From Salsipaludibacter sp038233055 (GTDB lineage Bacteria > Actinomycetota > Nitriliruptoria > Nitriliruptorales > Nitriliruptoraceae): a DNA stretch of 64,000 nucleotides. The notes under the pieces were generated by a model, which saw nothing but the letters and a program-made list of their open reading frames with translations, did not search any database and was not told the origin of the DNA. This document shows positions 45,164 through 54,031 of the stretch, piece after piece. The DNA is taken from contig JBBSMS010000002.1 in NCBI GenBank assembly GCA_038233055.1, positions 1-64,000 on the forward strand, read 5' to 3'. Within the stretch, counting starts at the first letter, position 1; each line of letters starts with the position of its first letter. The position numbers were made by a program, and so were the translations under genes.

Positions 45164-47077
45164 GTGCCCACCAACGATCATGCCCCCGCGGCCGACATCG
45201 ACACGACGTCGCCCGACGTCACCGCCACCTCCGATTCCGATCGATCCTCCGATTCCTCGTCGTCCGGGTCCGACGCGTCGTCCGGGTCCGACGCGTCGTC
45301 CCGCTCCGGCGGGCGCCGCCGTCGTGGCCGTCGAGGCGGCCGTGGACGTGGCGGGTCCGAAGCTGGATCGGGGTCCGACACCACCTCGTCATCCGATGAC
45401 GAGCAGTCCTCGTCCTCCACGCGCCGGGGGGGCCGCCGTGGCGGTCGCCGCGGCTCCGGCGGCGGTCGTGGGTCGAAGGGGTCGTCGGGTGGTGGGTCGA
45501 AGAAAGGCACCCGCAACGGATCCAGTTCTGGCGGTGGCTCCATGGACGGTTCGTCGGGCTCCGGTTCGGGCGGCTCCGGTTCGTCCCGGTCGTCGGGCTC
45601 CGGGTCGTCGGGCTCCGGGTCGTCCGGCGCCGCGTCCTCTGGTTCCGGGTCGTCCCGCGACGGCCGCGGCGCCGGCACGCGCATGGCCGCCAAGAAGCAG
45701 CGTCGCTCCGGTGGTCGCCACGTGGCGGGGATCTCCGAGGACCTTCGGCAGGCCCTGCGCAGTGGTCCGCCCAAGACCATGCTCGTGTCGGCCGACGGCG
45801 ATCGCACCCAGATCGCCGTGCTCGAGGAACGCACCCTGGTCGAACACCACGTGACCAACGTCGCCGACAAGACCCTGGTCGGCAACATCTACATGGCCCG
45901 GGTCCAGAACGTCCTTCCGGGCATGGAGGCCGCGTTCCTGGACATCGGGACCGGGCGCAACGGGGTGCTGTATGCGGGCGAGGTGCTCTACGACGACCTC
46001 GACGTCGAGGAGGGCTCGTCGCCGCGGATCGAGGACGCCCTGTCGCCGGGCCAGAAGGTGCTGGTCCAGGTCACCAAGGACGCGATGGGCACCAAGGGCC
46101 CGCGGTTGACCATGCAGTTGTCGCTGGCCGGTCGATACACGGTGCTGGCCCCCAACTCGGACGTGTTCGGGATCTCGCGCAAACTGACCGACAAGGAACG
46201 CGACCGCCTGCGCACCGTCGTCAAGAAGGTCAAGCCGTCCGAGCACGGGGTCATCGTGCGGACCGCGGCCGAGGACGCCCCCGCCGAACAGCTCGAGGCG
46301 GACCTGTCTCGGCTCCTGCGCGTGTGGGCCACCATCGAGGAGAAGGCCAGCACGGCCAAGGCCCTGACGCCGGTGTACGAGGAGCCCCCGCTGCACGTGA
46401 AGCTGGTGCGGGACAGCTTCGGGGCCGACTACGAACACGCCATCATCGATGACGCCGGCATCCACGACGCGGTCGTGGAGTACCTCGGCGAGGTCACGCC
46501 CACCGACCGCTCCAGCGATGCCGAGAAGGTCCAGCTCTACGGTGCCGCACGGTGGGAGCGCGAGCACCCCGACGCGGCCGAGGACGACGAACGGCCCCGC
46601 TTCGCCGACCTGTTCGACGCCTACAACGTGACCGAACAGCTCCGCAAGGCGTTGTCGCGCAAGGTCTGGCTGCCGTCCGGTGGCTACCTCATCGTCGAGG
46701 TCACCGAGGCGATGAAGGTCATCGACGTCAACACCGGCAAGTACACCGGTGGGAAGCGCTCCAACCTCGAGGAGGTCGTGTTCAAGACCAACCTCGAGGC
46801 TGCCGAGGAGATCGTGCGCCAACTCCGCCTCCGAGACATGGGCGGCATCATCATCATCGACTTCATCGACATGCTCAAGAAGGCCAACCAGGACCAGGTC
46901 GTCGCCACGCTGAAGCGCGAACTGCTGCGCGACCGCACCAAGACCCGCGTGTCCGACGTGTCCCGCCTTGGCCTGGTGCAGATGACCCGCAAGAACGTGT
47001 CACACGGGCTGATCGAGTCCTTCGGCCACCGCTGCACCACCTGCGACGGCACCGGCTGGACCACCGAGTTCGACTGA
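45164..47077 (+). CDS. rne: Ribonuclease E/G with a long low-complexity N-terminus
   Basis: A 637-residue endoribonuclease for rRNA maturation and mRNA decay. The catalytic part starts near residue 200: S1 domain (VGNIYMARVQNVLPGMEAAFLDIG), RNase H-like and DNase I-like regions, the metal-binding VIDVNTGKYTG and IDFIDM, and the zinc-link CTTCDGTGW at the end. The first 180 residues are Ser/Gly/Asp/Arg repeats with GRRRRGRRGGRGRG and GSGSSGSGSS runs, predicted disordered. In E. coli RNase E the disordered scaffold is C-terminal; actinobacterial enzymes often place it N-terminally. Start is GTG. Confidence 0.95.
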   Translation: MPTNDHAPAADIDTTSPDVTATSDSDRSSDSSSSGSDASSGSDASSRSGGRRRRGRRGGRGRGGSEAGSGSDTTSSSDDEQSSSSTRRGGRRGGRRGSGGGRGSKGSSGGGSKKGTRNGSSSGGGSMDGSSGSGSGGSGSSRSSGSGSSGSGSSGAASSGSGSSRDGRGAGTRMAAKKQRRSGGRHVAGISEDLRQALRSGPPKTMLVSADGDRTQIAVLEERTLVEHHVTNVADKTLVGNIYMARVQNVLPGMEAAFLDIGTGRNGVLYAGEVLYDDLDVEEGSSPRIEDALSPGQKVLVQVTKDAMGTKGPRLTMQLSLAGRYTVLAPNSDVFGISRKLTDKERDRLRTVVKKVKPSEHGVIVRTAAEDAPAEQLEADLSRLLRVWATIEEKASTAKALTPVYEEPPLHVKLVRDSFGADYEHAIIDDAGIHDAVVEYLGEVTPTDRSSDAEKVQLYGAARWEREHPDAAEDDERPRFADLFDAYNVTEQLRKALSRKVWLPSGGYLIVEVTEAMKVIDVNTGKYTGGKRSNLEEVVFKTNLEAAEEIVRQLRLRDMGGIIIIDFIDMLKKANQDQVVATLKRELLRDRTKTRVSDVSRLGLVQMTRKNVSHGLIESFGHRCTTCDGTGWTTEFD

Positions 47078-47133
47078 CCGGGACCCCACCTCCCACCCTG
47101 CCCCACCTCGAAACGCACCCCCCACCCCGTCGA

Positions 47134-47174
47134 GTGGGCGTGGAACCGGCAACCACCTGCCGGATCGACACCCG
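47134..47174 (+). repeat. REP-like palindromic repeat, copy 1
   Basis: A 41-base imperfect palindrome, GTGGGCGTGGAACCGGCA with loop ACCACC and TGCCGGATCGACACCCG. It lies in the gene-free stretch between rne and the DUF559 gene. Confidence 0.8.
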
Positions 47175-47215
47175 TTGGGCGGCCGCGGGTGGTCATCATC
47201 GTCCAGTCCCGTTGA

Positions 47216-47256
47216 GTGGGTGTGGAATCGGCAGCGGCATGCCGGATCGACGCCCG
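47216..47256 (+). repeat. REP-like palindromic repeat, copy 2
   Basis: Same element with loop GCGGCA. The arms GGGTGTGGAATCGGCA and TGCCGGATCGACGCCC pair at 14 of 16 positions, counting G-T pairs. Same orientation as copy 1. Confidence 0.8.
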
Positions 47257-47300
47257 GCTTGCCCGCCGCGGGGGCCCGCCGGTCCCCGGACCTCGCAGGA

Positions 47301-48218
47301 TCAGGCCGTCTTGGCCAGGGCTCGGCTGACCTCGGCCACGAGGTCCAGTGGTTCCTCGTGCAGTCGCCGCCAGGTCACCCACACGATCTCCCAGCCAACT
47401 CCGCGCAGTTCACGCCAGCGCACGCGATCACGTTCAAACGCGCCTTGTGACGAGTGGAAGGCGTACCCGTCGCACTCCACGGCGACGCGGCCCCCCACCA
47501 CGAGGTCGACGGACAGTCGACCGCCGCGTGTGGCCACCACCACGGGCCCTGACGAGACCTCCAGTCCCTGGGTGAGCAGCAGACGTCGACACCGGTGTTC
47601 CAGGATCGAGTCGGGATTGCCGGCACCAACCTCCGCGATGGCCGTGCGGACATTCGCGGCGCCGCGAACGGTTGGCCGGCGTTCGAGTTGACCTGTCACC
47701 TCGTCGACCGTCAGCAGGCGCCGCTGCCTGGCCGCGAGCAGCAACCCCTCGACCCTCCACCTCGGGACGGAACCTGCAACGTCGAGGATCGACCTGGCCG
47801 CCGTCGTCACTCGCAGCCCGTCCACCACGGTCCGGTCGCGGCCGTCGAGTCGGCGTGAGCGGTGTCGGAGGACGCCGGTGGGGGCGTCGGCCGACCTCCC
47901 ATGGGGGATGACCACATGGATGCGGCAATCGTGTTCCGGTTGGTCGCGCAGGTCGAGCAGGTCGAGCGCCGTGTCGTGGCTGAGCAACCCGTCCGGCCGG
48001 AAGACCGCCAACGCCGCATGCTGTCGAGTCGTCGGGGTGGTGGGGCACCCGGCGAGCAACCAGGCTCCTGCACCCAGGGACGACCACCCATCGCGCTCCG
48101 CCCGGGCTCGGAACGACCGTTCGGGAACGCCGTGCTCCCGCGCGTTGTCGAGCGTGACGACGCCACCTCGACGGGCCGCCGAGGCGAACACTGCGGGCCA
48201 TCCGCCCATCTCGTTCGA
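47301..48218 (-). CDS. AbiEi-type N-terminal domain plus DUF559 (Vsr-like) predicted endonuclease
   Basis: A 305-residue protein. Residues 1-150 resemble the AbiEi antitoxin-type winged helix seen in many actinobacterial proteins (FASAARRGGVVTLDNAREHGV, SHDTALDLLDL, GLRVTTAARSILDVA). Residues 205-305 are a DUF559 domain related to very-short-patch-repair nucleases: SVDLVVGGRVAVECDGYAFH carries the Asp and Glu of a PD-(D/E)xK site, and RWRELRGVGWEIVWVTWRRL closes the fold. No toxin gene is adjacent, so a toxin-antitoxin function is unlikely. The gene is bracketed by four copies of a palindromic repeat. The start is uncertain by five codons. Confidence 0.78.
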   Translation of the reverse strand, partial: SNEMGGWPAVFASAARRGGVVTLDNAREHGVPERSFRARAERDGWSSLGAGAWLLAGCPTTPTTRQHAALAVFRPDGLLSHDTALDLLDLRDQPEHDCRIHVVIPHGRSADAPTGVLRHRSRRLDGRDRTVVDGLRVTTAARSILDVAGSVPRWRVEGLLLAARQRRLLTVDEVTGQLERRPTVRGAANVRTAIAEVGAGNPDSILEHRCRRLLLTQGLEVSSGPVVVATRGGRLSVDLVVGGRVAVECDGYAFHSSQGAFERDRVRWRELRGVGWEIVWVTWRRLHEEPLDLVAEVSRALAKTA

Positions 48219-48369
48219 CATGACCACGACCATGCCCTCGGATCGACGAGGCGAGCAGACCCATCATCGTCGTTGTGGATGGCCTGCAGCGGCCACGACC
48301 GGCGACCACCGTCAGCACCGGCCGCGCCCACGTCCTGTCGAATCCGCCGATCCTGCAGAACCTGCCGCC

Positions 48370-48425
48370 TGGGCGTGGAATCGGCAGGATGTTGCAGGAT
48401 CGACACCCGCTCGGGGTGGGTGGGG
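48370..48425 (+). repeat. REP-like palindromic repeat, copy 3
   Basis: The core GGGCGTGGAATCGGCA, GGATGT, TGCAGGATCGACACCCG is followed by CTCGGGGTGGGTGGGG, a tail shared only with copy 4. It lies upstream of the DUF559 gene. Confidence 0.8.
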
Positions 48426-48453
48426 GAAGGTTGGTCGCGCGGGTGCCCGTTGG

Positions 48454-48510
48454 GTGGGCGTGGAATCGGCTGGATGTTGCCGGATCGACACCCGCTCGGG
48501 GTGGGTGGGG
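48454..48510 (+). repeat. REP-like palindromic repeat, copy 4
   Basis: Core GTGGGCGTGGAATCGGCT, GGATGT, TGCCGGATCGACACCCG and the same tail as copy 3. The remainder of 48219-48574 shows no gene; a G run of eleven bases follows near 48536. Confidence 0.8.
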
Positions 48511-48574
48511 CGCCAGGGGAGGTGCGGGGGCGCCGGGGGGGGGGGGCGGCGGTGCGGGGTGTTCGGGGGAGGGG

Positions 48575-49003
48575 TCAGTCGAGTTCGTCGGCTTCGACGA
48601 AGGGGATCTCGTCGGGCTCCTCGACGACCTCGGGGTCGTCGTCGGCGCCGCCCATGACCATCAGGAGGGCGCCCAACAGCGAGATGTTCTTGGCGGCGTG
48701 GACGAGTTGGGCCTGCTTGGCCTGCTCGTCGTCGGCCTCGGCCGGGTTGTGGCCCAGTGCGGTGGCCGGCACGAGGTTGGCGGCCAGCGCGAAGGCCGAC
48801 AGCTTCGGGAAGATGCCGAGTGCCATCGTCGCGCCAGCCACCGCGTTGGTCACGTGGTGTGCGGTCTCCAGGGTGCTCGGTTCGGGCAGCCCGGCGTCGT
48901 CGGCCACGGCCGCCACGTACCCCCGGTTCTGCAGGCCGGTCGCGCCGGACTGGATGAAGACGGTGGAGAGGGCCATGCGGCCGACGGTGGTCAGGAAGGA
49001 CAT
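48575..49003 (-). CDS. DoxX-like membrane protein
   Basis: A 142-residue protein of the DoxX type with four helices. It starts MSFLTTVGRMALSTVFIQSGATGL, the family's conserved first helix with its RxxL...F..SG pattern. Then come MALGIFPKLSAFALAANLVPATALGHN and KNISLLGALLMVMG. The last 30 residues are strongly acidic (DDDPEVVEEPDE). Homologues are linked to oxidoreductase or thiol redox complexes at the membrane, but no partner is nearby. It is divergent from the ABC exporter. Confidence 0.75.
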   Translation of the reverse strand: MSFLTTVGRMALSTVFIQSGATGLQNRGYVAAVADDAGLPEPSTLETAHHVTNAVAGATMALGIFPKLSAFALAANLVPATALGHNPAEADDEQAKQAQLVHAAKNISLLGALLMVMGGADDDPEVVEEPDEIPFVEADELD

Positions 49004-49183
49004 GTTCGGATCCCCGGATGGTGGACGATGGGACGACGTTGCGAGTGTAGGAGCGGCCCCACCCCGACCGCCGCCCGATGGGGCAGGGATGTCGCGGCAC
49101 GGGGATACGGTGACCGACCGTGCTGCCCGCGTCGAGGGATTCGACCGGTCGGCCCGACATCGATGTCCCGGGAGTCGAAGTCC

Positions 49184-51130
49184 ATGTCCAGCGAGTCGTC
49201 CAGCCCACGCCGCGACCCGGCGTCGCTGCGGCATGGCTGGGACCTGGTCCGTCGGCAGTTGCGCACGGCCCCCGTCGGTTTCACCTGGGGTGCGCTGGGA
49301 GCCCTGCTGTACGCGGGAATGACCATCGCGTCGTCGCTGGTCGTAGGGGCGGTCGCGGACCGGCTCCTGCTGCCAGCAGCCACCGAGCCTGCCACGGTCG
49401 GCGCGATCGCGTTGGCGGCCGGCGCGATCGTGGCGGTGGCGCTGTTCAAGGCCGTCGGCGTGGTCGGCCGTCGACTCGGGGCCTACATCGCCCAGTACGG
49501 GCTGCAACGCCACGACCGGCGGCTGGTCACCCGGCGCTACCTCGCGCTCGGGATCCCGTGGCACCGCCGCCATGCCACCGGCACGTTGCTGTCCAACGCG
49601 TCGTCCGACGTCGAGTCGGCCGCCTTCGTGGCGGCCCCACTTCCGATGGCGCTGGGCGCGACCGTCATGCTGTTGGTCACGGCGATCCTGCTGATGGTCG
49701 CCGACCCGTGGCTGGCCGCGGTCGGGTTCGTCGTCGGGCCGCTGATCGGGGCCGCGAACTACTCCTTCTCGCGCCGGATGCGGTCCGTGTCGCGCATGGC
49801 CCAGTCGACCCGTGGCGACGTCGCCGAGGTCGCCCACGAGAGCTTCGACGCCGCCCTGGTGGTCAAGACGCTCGGCCGAGAGGTCGCCGAGATCGCGCGC
49901 TTCGACGACGAGACCGGCCGCCTGCGCGACCACCTCATCAGCCTGGGCCGCCTGCGCGCCGTGTTCGACCCGGTCGTCCAGGCGCTCCCCAACCTCGGCA
50001 TCCTGGCCGTGCTGGCGGTCGGTGCCTGGCGGGTCGAGCAGGGCGTGCTGACCGCGGGGTCCCTGATCACCTTCGCGTACCTGTTCCGGCTCGTGGCCAT
50101 GCCGATGCGCGTGTTCGGGTGGCTGCTCGGCCAACTGCCCCAGGCGGTCGTCGGGTTCGATCGGGTCAGCCGGGTCCTGGGTGCCGACGAGGACGTGGTC
50201 TTCGGCGATCGTGACCTGGCGGTCGAACGGGCCGCCCGGGTCGACGCCGACCGCGTGACCTACCAGCATCCCGCGACGACCCGCGCCGACCTCGACGTGG
50301 CGGGCGACCCGGCGACGGATCCGGACCAGGTCGCGGTCGTTCCGGCCGGCGTCGCGACCAACGGCCACGCCGCGGCCGAGACCCGTGGGGTGCAACACCT
50401 CGACCTGCACCTCGCACCGGGGCGCACGCTGGCCGTCGTCGGAGCGACCGGCAGCGGCAAGACCACCCTGGCGTGGCTGCTGGTGCGTCTGTACGACCCC
50501 GACACCGGCCACGTCCGGTTGGACGAGATTGCGCTGCCCGACCTGGACCGGGCGACCCTGGCCGAGGACGCCGTGCTGGTGTTCCAGGAGGCCTTCCTGT
50601 TCGACGACACCGTGCGGCACAACATCACGCTGGGACGGCCGGCCACCGACGACCAGGTCGAGGCCGCGGCCCGACTGGCCGCCGCGCACGACTTCGTGGT
50701 CGACCTCGACGACGGCTACGACACCGTCGTCGGCGAGCGCGGGGCGACCTTGTCCGGTGGCCAGCGCCAGCGGGTCGCCCTGGCCCGGGCGTTGCTGCGG
50801 CGACCGCGCCTGCTGGTGCTCGACGACGCCACCTCGGCCGTGGACCCGACCGTCGAACAGGCCATCCTCAACGGCCTGCGGGCGGCCAATCTCGACACGA
50901 CCGTGGTGCTGGTCGCCTACCGGTCCGGGTCGATCGCGCTGGCCGACGAGGTCGCCTTCGTCGCCGACGGGGCCGTGGTGGCGCGTGGCAGCCACCACGA
51001 CCTGCTGACGACCGACCCCGCCTACGCCCGGTTGGTGGAGGCCTACGACACCGATCGCGCCGAACTGGCCGGACGGGGGGCGTCCGGCGACGGCGGGCCC
51101 GCACGAGCCGATGCCGGGGCGCGACCGTGA
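49184..51130 (+). CDS. ABC exporter subunit with degenerate ATP site
   Basis: A 648-residue half-transporter: six membrane helices (about residues 35-320) then an ATPase. Walker A is GATGSGKTT and the signature is LSGGQRQRVALARAL. Walker B reads LLVLDDATSAVD, with Asp where the catalytic Glu is expected, and the switch position reads VLVAYRSGS, with Tyr replacing His. A hydrophilic insert of about 50 residues precedes the ATPase core (residues 365-410). It overlaps the next gene by four bases. Together they form a heterodimer in which this subunit supplies the poor catalytic site. The start at 49184 has GGAG nine bases upstream; an ATG at 49163 is possible. Confidence 0.88.
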   Translation: MSSESSSPRRDPASLRHGWDLVRRQLRTAPVGFTWGALGALLYAGMTIASSLVVGAVADRLLLPAATEPATVGAIALAAGAIVAVALFKAVGVVGRRLGAYIAQYGLQRHDRRLVTRRYLALGIPWHRRHATGTLLSNASSDVESAAFVAAPLPMALGATVMLLVTAILLMVADPWLAAVGFVVGPLIGAANYSFSRRMRSVSRMAQSTRGDVAEVAHESFDAALVVKTLGREVAEIARFDDETGRLRDHLISLGRLRAVFDPVVQALPNLGILAVLAVGAWRVEQGVLTAGSLITFAYLFRLVAMPMRVFGWLLGQLPQAVVGFDRVSRVLGADEDVVFGDRDLAVERAARVDADRVTYQHPATTRADLDVAGDPATDPDQVAVVPAGVATNGHAAAETRGVQHLDLHLAPGRTLAVVGATGSGKTTLAWLLVRLYDPDTGHVRLDEIALPDLDRATLAEDAVLVFQEAFLFDDTVRHNITLGRPATDDQVEAAARLAAAHDFVVDLDDGYDTVVGERGATLSGGQRQRVALARALLRRPRLLVLDDATSAVDPTVEQAILNGLRAANLDTTVVLVAYRSGSIALADEVAFVADGAVVARGSHHDLLTTDPAYARLVEAYDTDRAELAGRGASGDGGPARADAGARP

Positions 51131-52947
51131 GCGCAACGACCACCGCACCCAATCCCGAGCGGGTCGGCCGCACCGACGCCATGGACACGGTCCGGCGTGG
51201 CCTGCGACTGTCCCCGGAGCTGCGGCGCGGGCTGGTCGTGACCGTGCTGCTGGCGCTGCTGGCCACGGCTGGGCGCGTGGTGGTGCCGATCGCGATCCAG
51301 CAGACCATCGACAACGGCCTCGGCCTGGACGGGCGTGCCGTCGACCTGCCGCTGGTGATCCGGTCGGTGGCGTGGGCGGCCGTGGCCGTGCTGGTGACGG
51401 CGCTGTCGTCGGTCGCCATGAACATCCGGCTCGCGACTGCGGTCGAGACCGCGCTCGCCACCCTGCGCGTGCGCACGTTCGGCCACATCCACGACCTGTC
51501 GATGCTCCACCAGGCCAGCGAGCACCGCGGCAACCTGGTCGCGCGGGTGACCTCCGACATCGACGAGATCTCGCGGTTCATGCAGTGGGGTGGGTTGAAC
51601 CTGCTGACGGCGAGCGCCCAACTGGTCGTGGCCAGCGTGGTGATGGCGGTCTACTCGTGGCGGCTCACGCTGGTCGTGCTGGTCCTGTTCGTCCCGTTCG
51701 TGCTGGCCGCGAAGTGGTTCCAGGTACGGCTGACGGTGGCCTACACCCTGGTGCGTGAACGCGTCGGGGTGCTGATCGGGCGCCTGGCCGAGGTCGTCGT
51801 CGGCGCACCCTCCATCCGCGCCTACGGCATCGAGGACGACACCCAGGACCGGCTCGACCGCGCGATCGGGGACCACCATGACGCCGCGCTGGACGCGGGT
51901 CGGCTGTCGGCGTACTTCTCGGGGACGGGCGAGTCCTTCTCCGGCGCCGCGACCGCAGCGGTGGTCGTCGTCGGCGCGCTGCTGATCGGCTCGGGGGCCG
52001 AGTCGCCCGGCACGGTCATCGCCATGCTCTTCCTGATCTCGCTGTTCGTCGAACCGGTGCAGATCGCGGCCGAGACCGTCAACGAGGGCCAGACGGCGGT
52101 CGCCGGGTGGCGCCGGGTGCTGGACGTGCTGGACGTCGAGCCCGACGTCGCCGACCCCGGGGCCGACGGACTTGTGCTGGCAGACCGCCCCGTCGGCGTG
52201 TCGTTCACCGGCGTCGGCTTCCGCTATCCCCGCCCGGGGGAAACCGCCCGCGAGGCGTCCGGGCCGGTGGTGCTCGACGACGTGTCGGTCGCGATCCCAC
52301 CCGAACAGCACGTCGCAGTCGTCGGCGAGACTGGGTCGGGCAAGACCACCTTCGCCAAGATCCTGACCCGCCTGATGGACCCGTCGACCGGGTCCGTGCA
52401 GGTGCAGGGTCTGCCTATCGACCGGATCGCGTTCGGGTCGCTGCGGCGTCACGTCGTGATGGTCCCACAGGAGGGCGCGCTGTTCGCCGGGTCGATCCGC
52501 GACAACCTGTTGCACGGCCGCCCGGACGCGTCCCGTGCCGACCTCGACCAGGCACTCGCGGACCTCGGCCTGCAGGACTGGGTGGCGGGCCTGCCGGACA
52601 GCATGGACACTCCGGTGGGTGACCGTGGTGGGGCCCTGTCGGCGGGGGAGCGCCAGTTGGTGGCGCTGACCCGGGCCTACGTCGCGGACCCCCGACTGCT
52701 GGTCCTGGACGAGGCCACGTCGGCGGTCGACCCGGCCACGGAGGTGCGCCTGCGGCGAGCGCTGGACGGGCTGACCCGCGGTCGCACCACGGTCACGATC
52801 GCCCACCGCCTGTCGACCGCGCAGGCGTCCGAGCGCGTCCTGGTGTTCGACGCCGGCCACCTGGTCGAGGACGGCGGCCACGACGACCTGGTCGCGGCCG
52901 GCGGCGTCTACGCCGACCTCTTCGCGTCGTGGGAGTCCGGCACCTGA
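51127..52947 (+). CDS. ABC exporter subunit with catalytic ATP site
   Basis: A 606-residue half-transporter with membrane domain (to about residue 325) and ATPase. Walker A is GETGSGKTT, Walker B LLVLDEATSAVD with the catalytic Glu, and the switch histidine is in TIAHRLST. The signature is altered to LSAGERQLVALTRA. The intact Walker B and His here pair with the normal LSGGQ of the upstream subunit, and this LSAGE pairs with the degenerate half. This is the arrangement known from asymmetric heterodimeric exporters such as TM287/288. GTGA overlap gives coupled translation. The substrate is unknown; lipids or drugs are typical. Confidence 0.9.
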   Translation: MSATTTAPNPERVGRTDAMDTVRRGLRLSPELRRGLVVTVLLALLATAGRVVVPIAIQQTIDNGLGLDGRAVDLPLVIRSVAWAAVAVLVTALSSVAMNIRLATAVETALATLRVRTFGHIHDLSMLHQASEHRGNLVARVTSDIDEISRFMQWGGLNLLTASAQLVVASVVMAVYSWRLTLVVLVLFVPFVLAAKWFQVRLTVAYTLVRERVGVLIGRLAEVVVGAPSIRAYGIEDDTQDRLDRAIGDHHDAALDAGRLSAYFSGTGESFSGAATAAVVVVGALLIGSGAESPGTVIAMLFLISLFVEPVQIAAETVNEGQTAVAGWRRVLDVLDVEPDVADPGADGLVLADRPVGVSFTGVGFRYPRPGETAREASGPVVLDDVSVAIPPEQHVAVVGETGSGKTTFAKILTRLMDPSTGSVQVQGLPIDRIAFGSLRRHVVMVPQEGALFAGSIRDNLLHGRPDASRADLDQALADLGLQDWVAGLPDSMDTPVGDRGGALSAGERQLVALTRAYVADPRLLVLDEATSAVDPATEVRLRRALDGLTRGRTTVTIAHRLSTAQASERVLVFDAGHLVEDGGHDDLVAAGGVYADLFASWESGT

Positions 52948-53146
52948 CCAGCAGCAGTCGTCCTGGTGTGGAGGTGGGGGTGCCGGGCGGCGGTCCGATG
53001 CCGGCCGGCCATGCTGGGCACGGCCCCCGGACGACGCTCCCGCGCCGGCACCGGCCGGCACGCCGTCGCCTTCGAAACGCCCGCAGCGACCCTCCGGTTC
53101 GACTGGTCCGCCCAGGGCCATGACGGGCAGCGGCGGTCCGGGCGGA

Positions 53147-54031
53147 TCAGGCGACGACGTCCCAGGTGGCACGGGGGACCGGGTCGGCTCCGCAGGAGAC
53201 CGGCCCGTCGGGCAGGGGTCGGCGGCGCAGGACGACGTGCTCGACGACGACGGCGTCGGACGTGCGGCGGGTCACGTGGACGGTCGCGTGGTCCGCGTCG
53301 GCGGGATCGGTGGGGGCGAGGGTGACGTCGGGGACGTCGGCCGGATCGACCAGGTCGTGACGTCGTCGTACGGCGACCTCGGCGACCTGCGCCGGACGTG
53401 CCAGTGCGGCATTGCCCCGGTAGGTCGCGAGGTCCAGTCGGCCGGTGCCCACCGCCGCCCAGAAGTCGTCGACCTCGTCGACGAACCCGTGCACGGCCCC
53501 GCTGGGAAAGGACAGCACGCTGGGCGCGAAGCGATGGCCACCGGTGTGGGAGGTCTCCCACACGGCGTCGCCGCCCGCAGCCGCAAGGGCCGTGACCAGC
53601 GGCCGTCCCCACTGGGCGCAGCAGGCGTCGCGGCGGCCATGCGTGCACACGGCCACCATCGGGTCGGTGACCACGGTGGCGTCGGCGGGCGGTTCGTCGG
53701 CGGTGGCGGCTGCCACGTCGAGGTCGACCAGGTCCTCGACGGGGAGGTCGAGGCGGGCCGTCCAGCCGGCGACGAGGTTGACCAGGAACACCGCCCGGGT
53801 CGGGAGACGACGGCGGTCGGGGCGGCGGATGGCCTGGTAGCGGATGCCGGCGCGCTCGGTCTCGTTCGCGAGGTGGGCGCAGACGGCATGCGGGAGGGCC
53901 CCGTCGACCAACGCGTCACGTCCCCACGGTCCGTGGTCCTGGACCAGGATCCAGTGCGTGGCGACCGGTGCGGTCCCCGGCAGGGGCTCCTCGTCCCGGG
54001 CGAGCAGGGCACATCGGACGGCGTCGTCCAT
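53147..54031 (-). CDS. Sucrase/ferredoxin-like protein (thioredoxin-like [2Fe-2S] fold)
   Basis: A 294-residue protein of the family named for a potato sucrase-like protein (PF06999). The C-terminal half is a thioredoxin-like ferredoxin: VCTHGRRDACCAQWGRPLV, followed by VWETSHTGGHRFAPSVLSFPSG. Cys in CTHG and CC, and the HxGGHR block, are the probable iron-sulfur ligands. The N-terminal half has ARDEEPLPGTAPVATHWILVQ. The ATG follows GGAGGGG at nine bases. The biological role of the family is unsettled; redox is inferred from the fold. It lies between the ABC exporter and rplU, on the opposite strand to both. Confidence 0.78.
   Translation of the reverse strand: MDDAVRCALLARDEEPLPGTAPVATHWILVQDHGPWGRDALVDGALPHAVCAHLANETERAGIRYQAIRRPDRRRLPTRAVFLVNLVAGWTARLDLPVEDLVDLDVAAATADEPPADATVVTDPMVAVCTHGRRDACCAQWGRPLVTALAAAGGDAVWETSHTGGHRFAPSVLSFPSGAVHGFVDEVDDFWAAVGTGRLDLATYRGNAALARPAQVAEVAVRRRHDLVDPADVPDVTLAPTDPADADHATVHVTRRTSDAVVVEHVVLRRRPLPDGPVSCGADPVPRATWDVVA

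Noticed and set aside
47301..48218. AbiEi/AbiEii toxin-antitoxin or abortive infection system
   Set aside because: No nucleotidyltransferase toxin gene is adjacent. The AbiEi-like part is fused to a DUF559 nuclease, a common solitary architecture.
47134..48510. The repeats as a CRISPR array
   Set aside because: Only four copies with unequal spacing, separated by a gene, no regular spacers and no cas genes.
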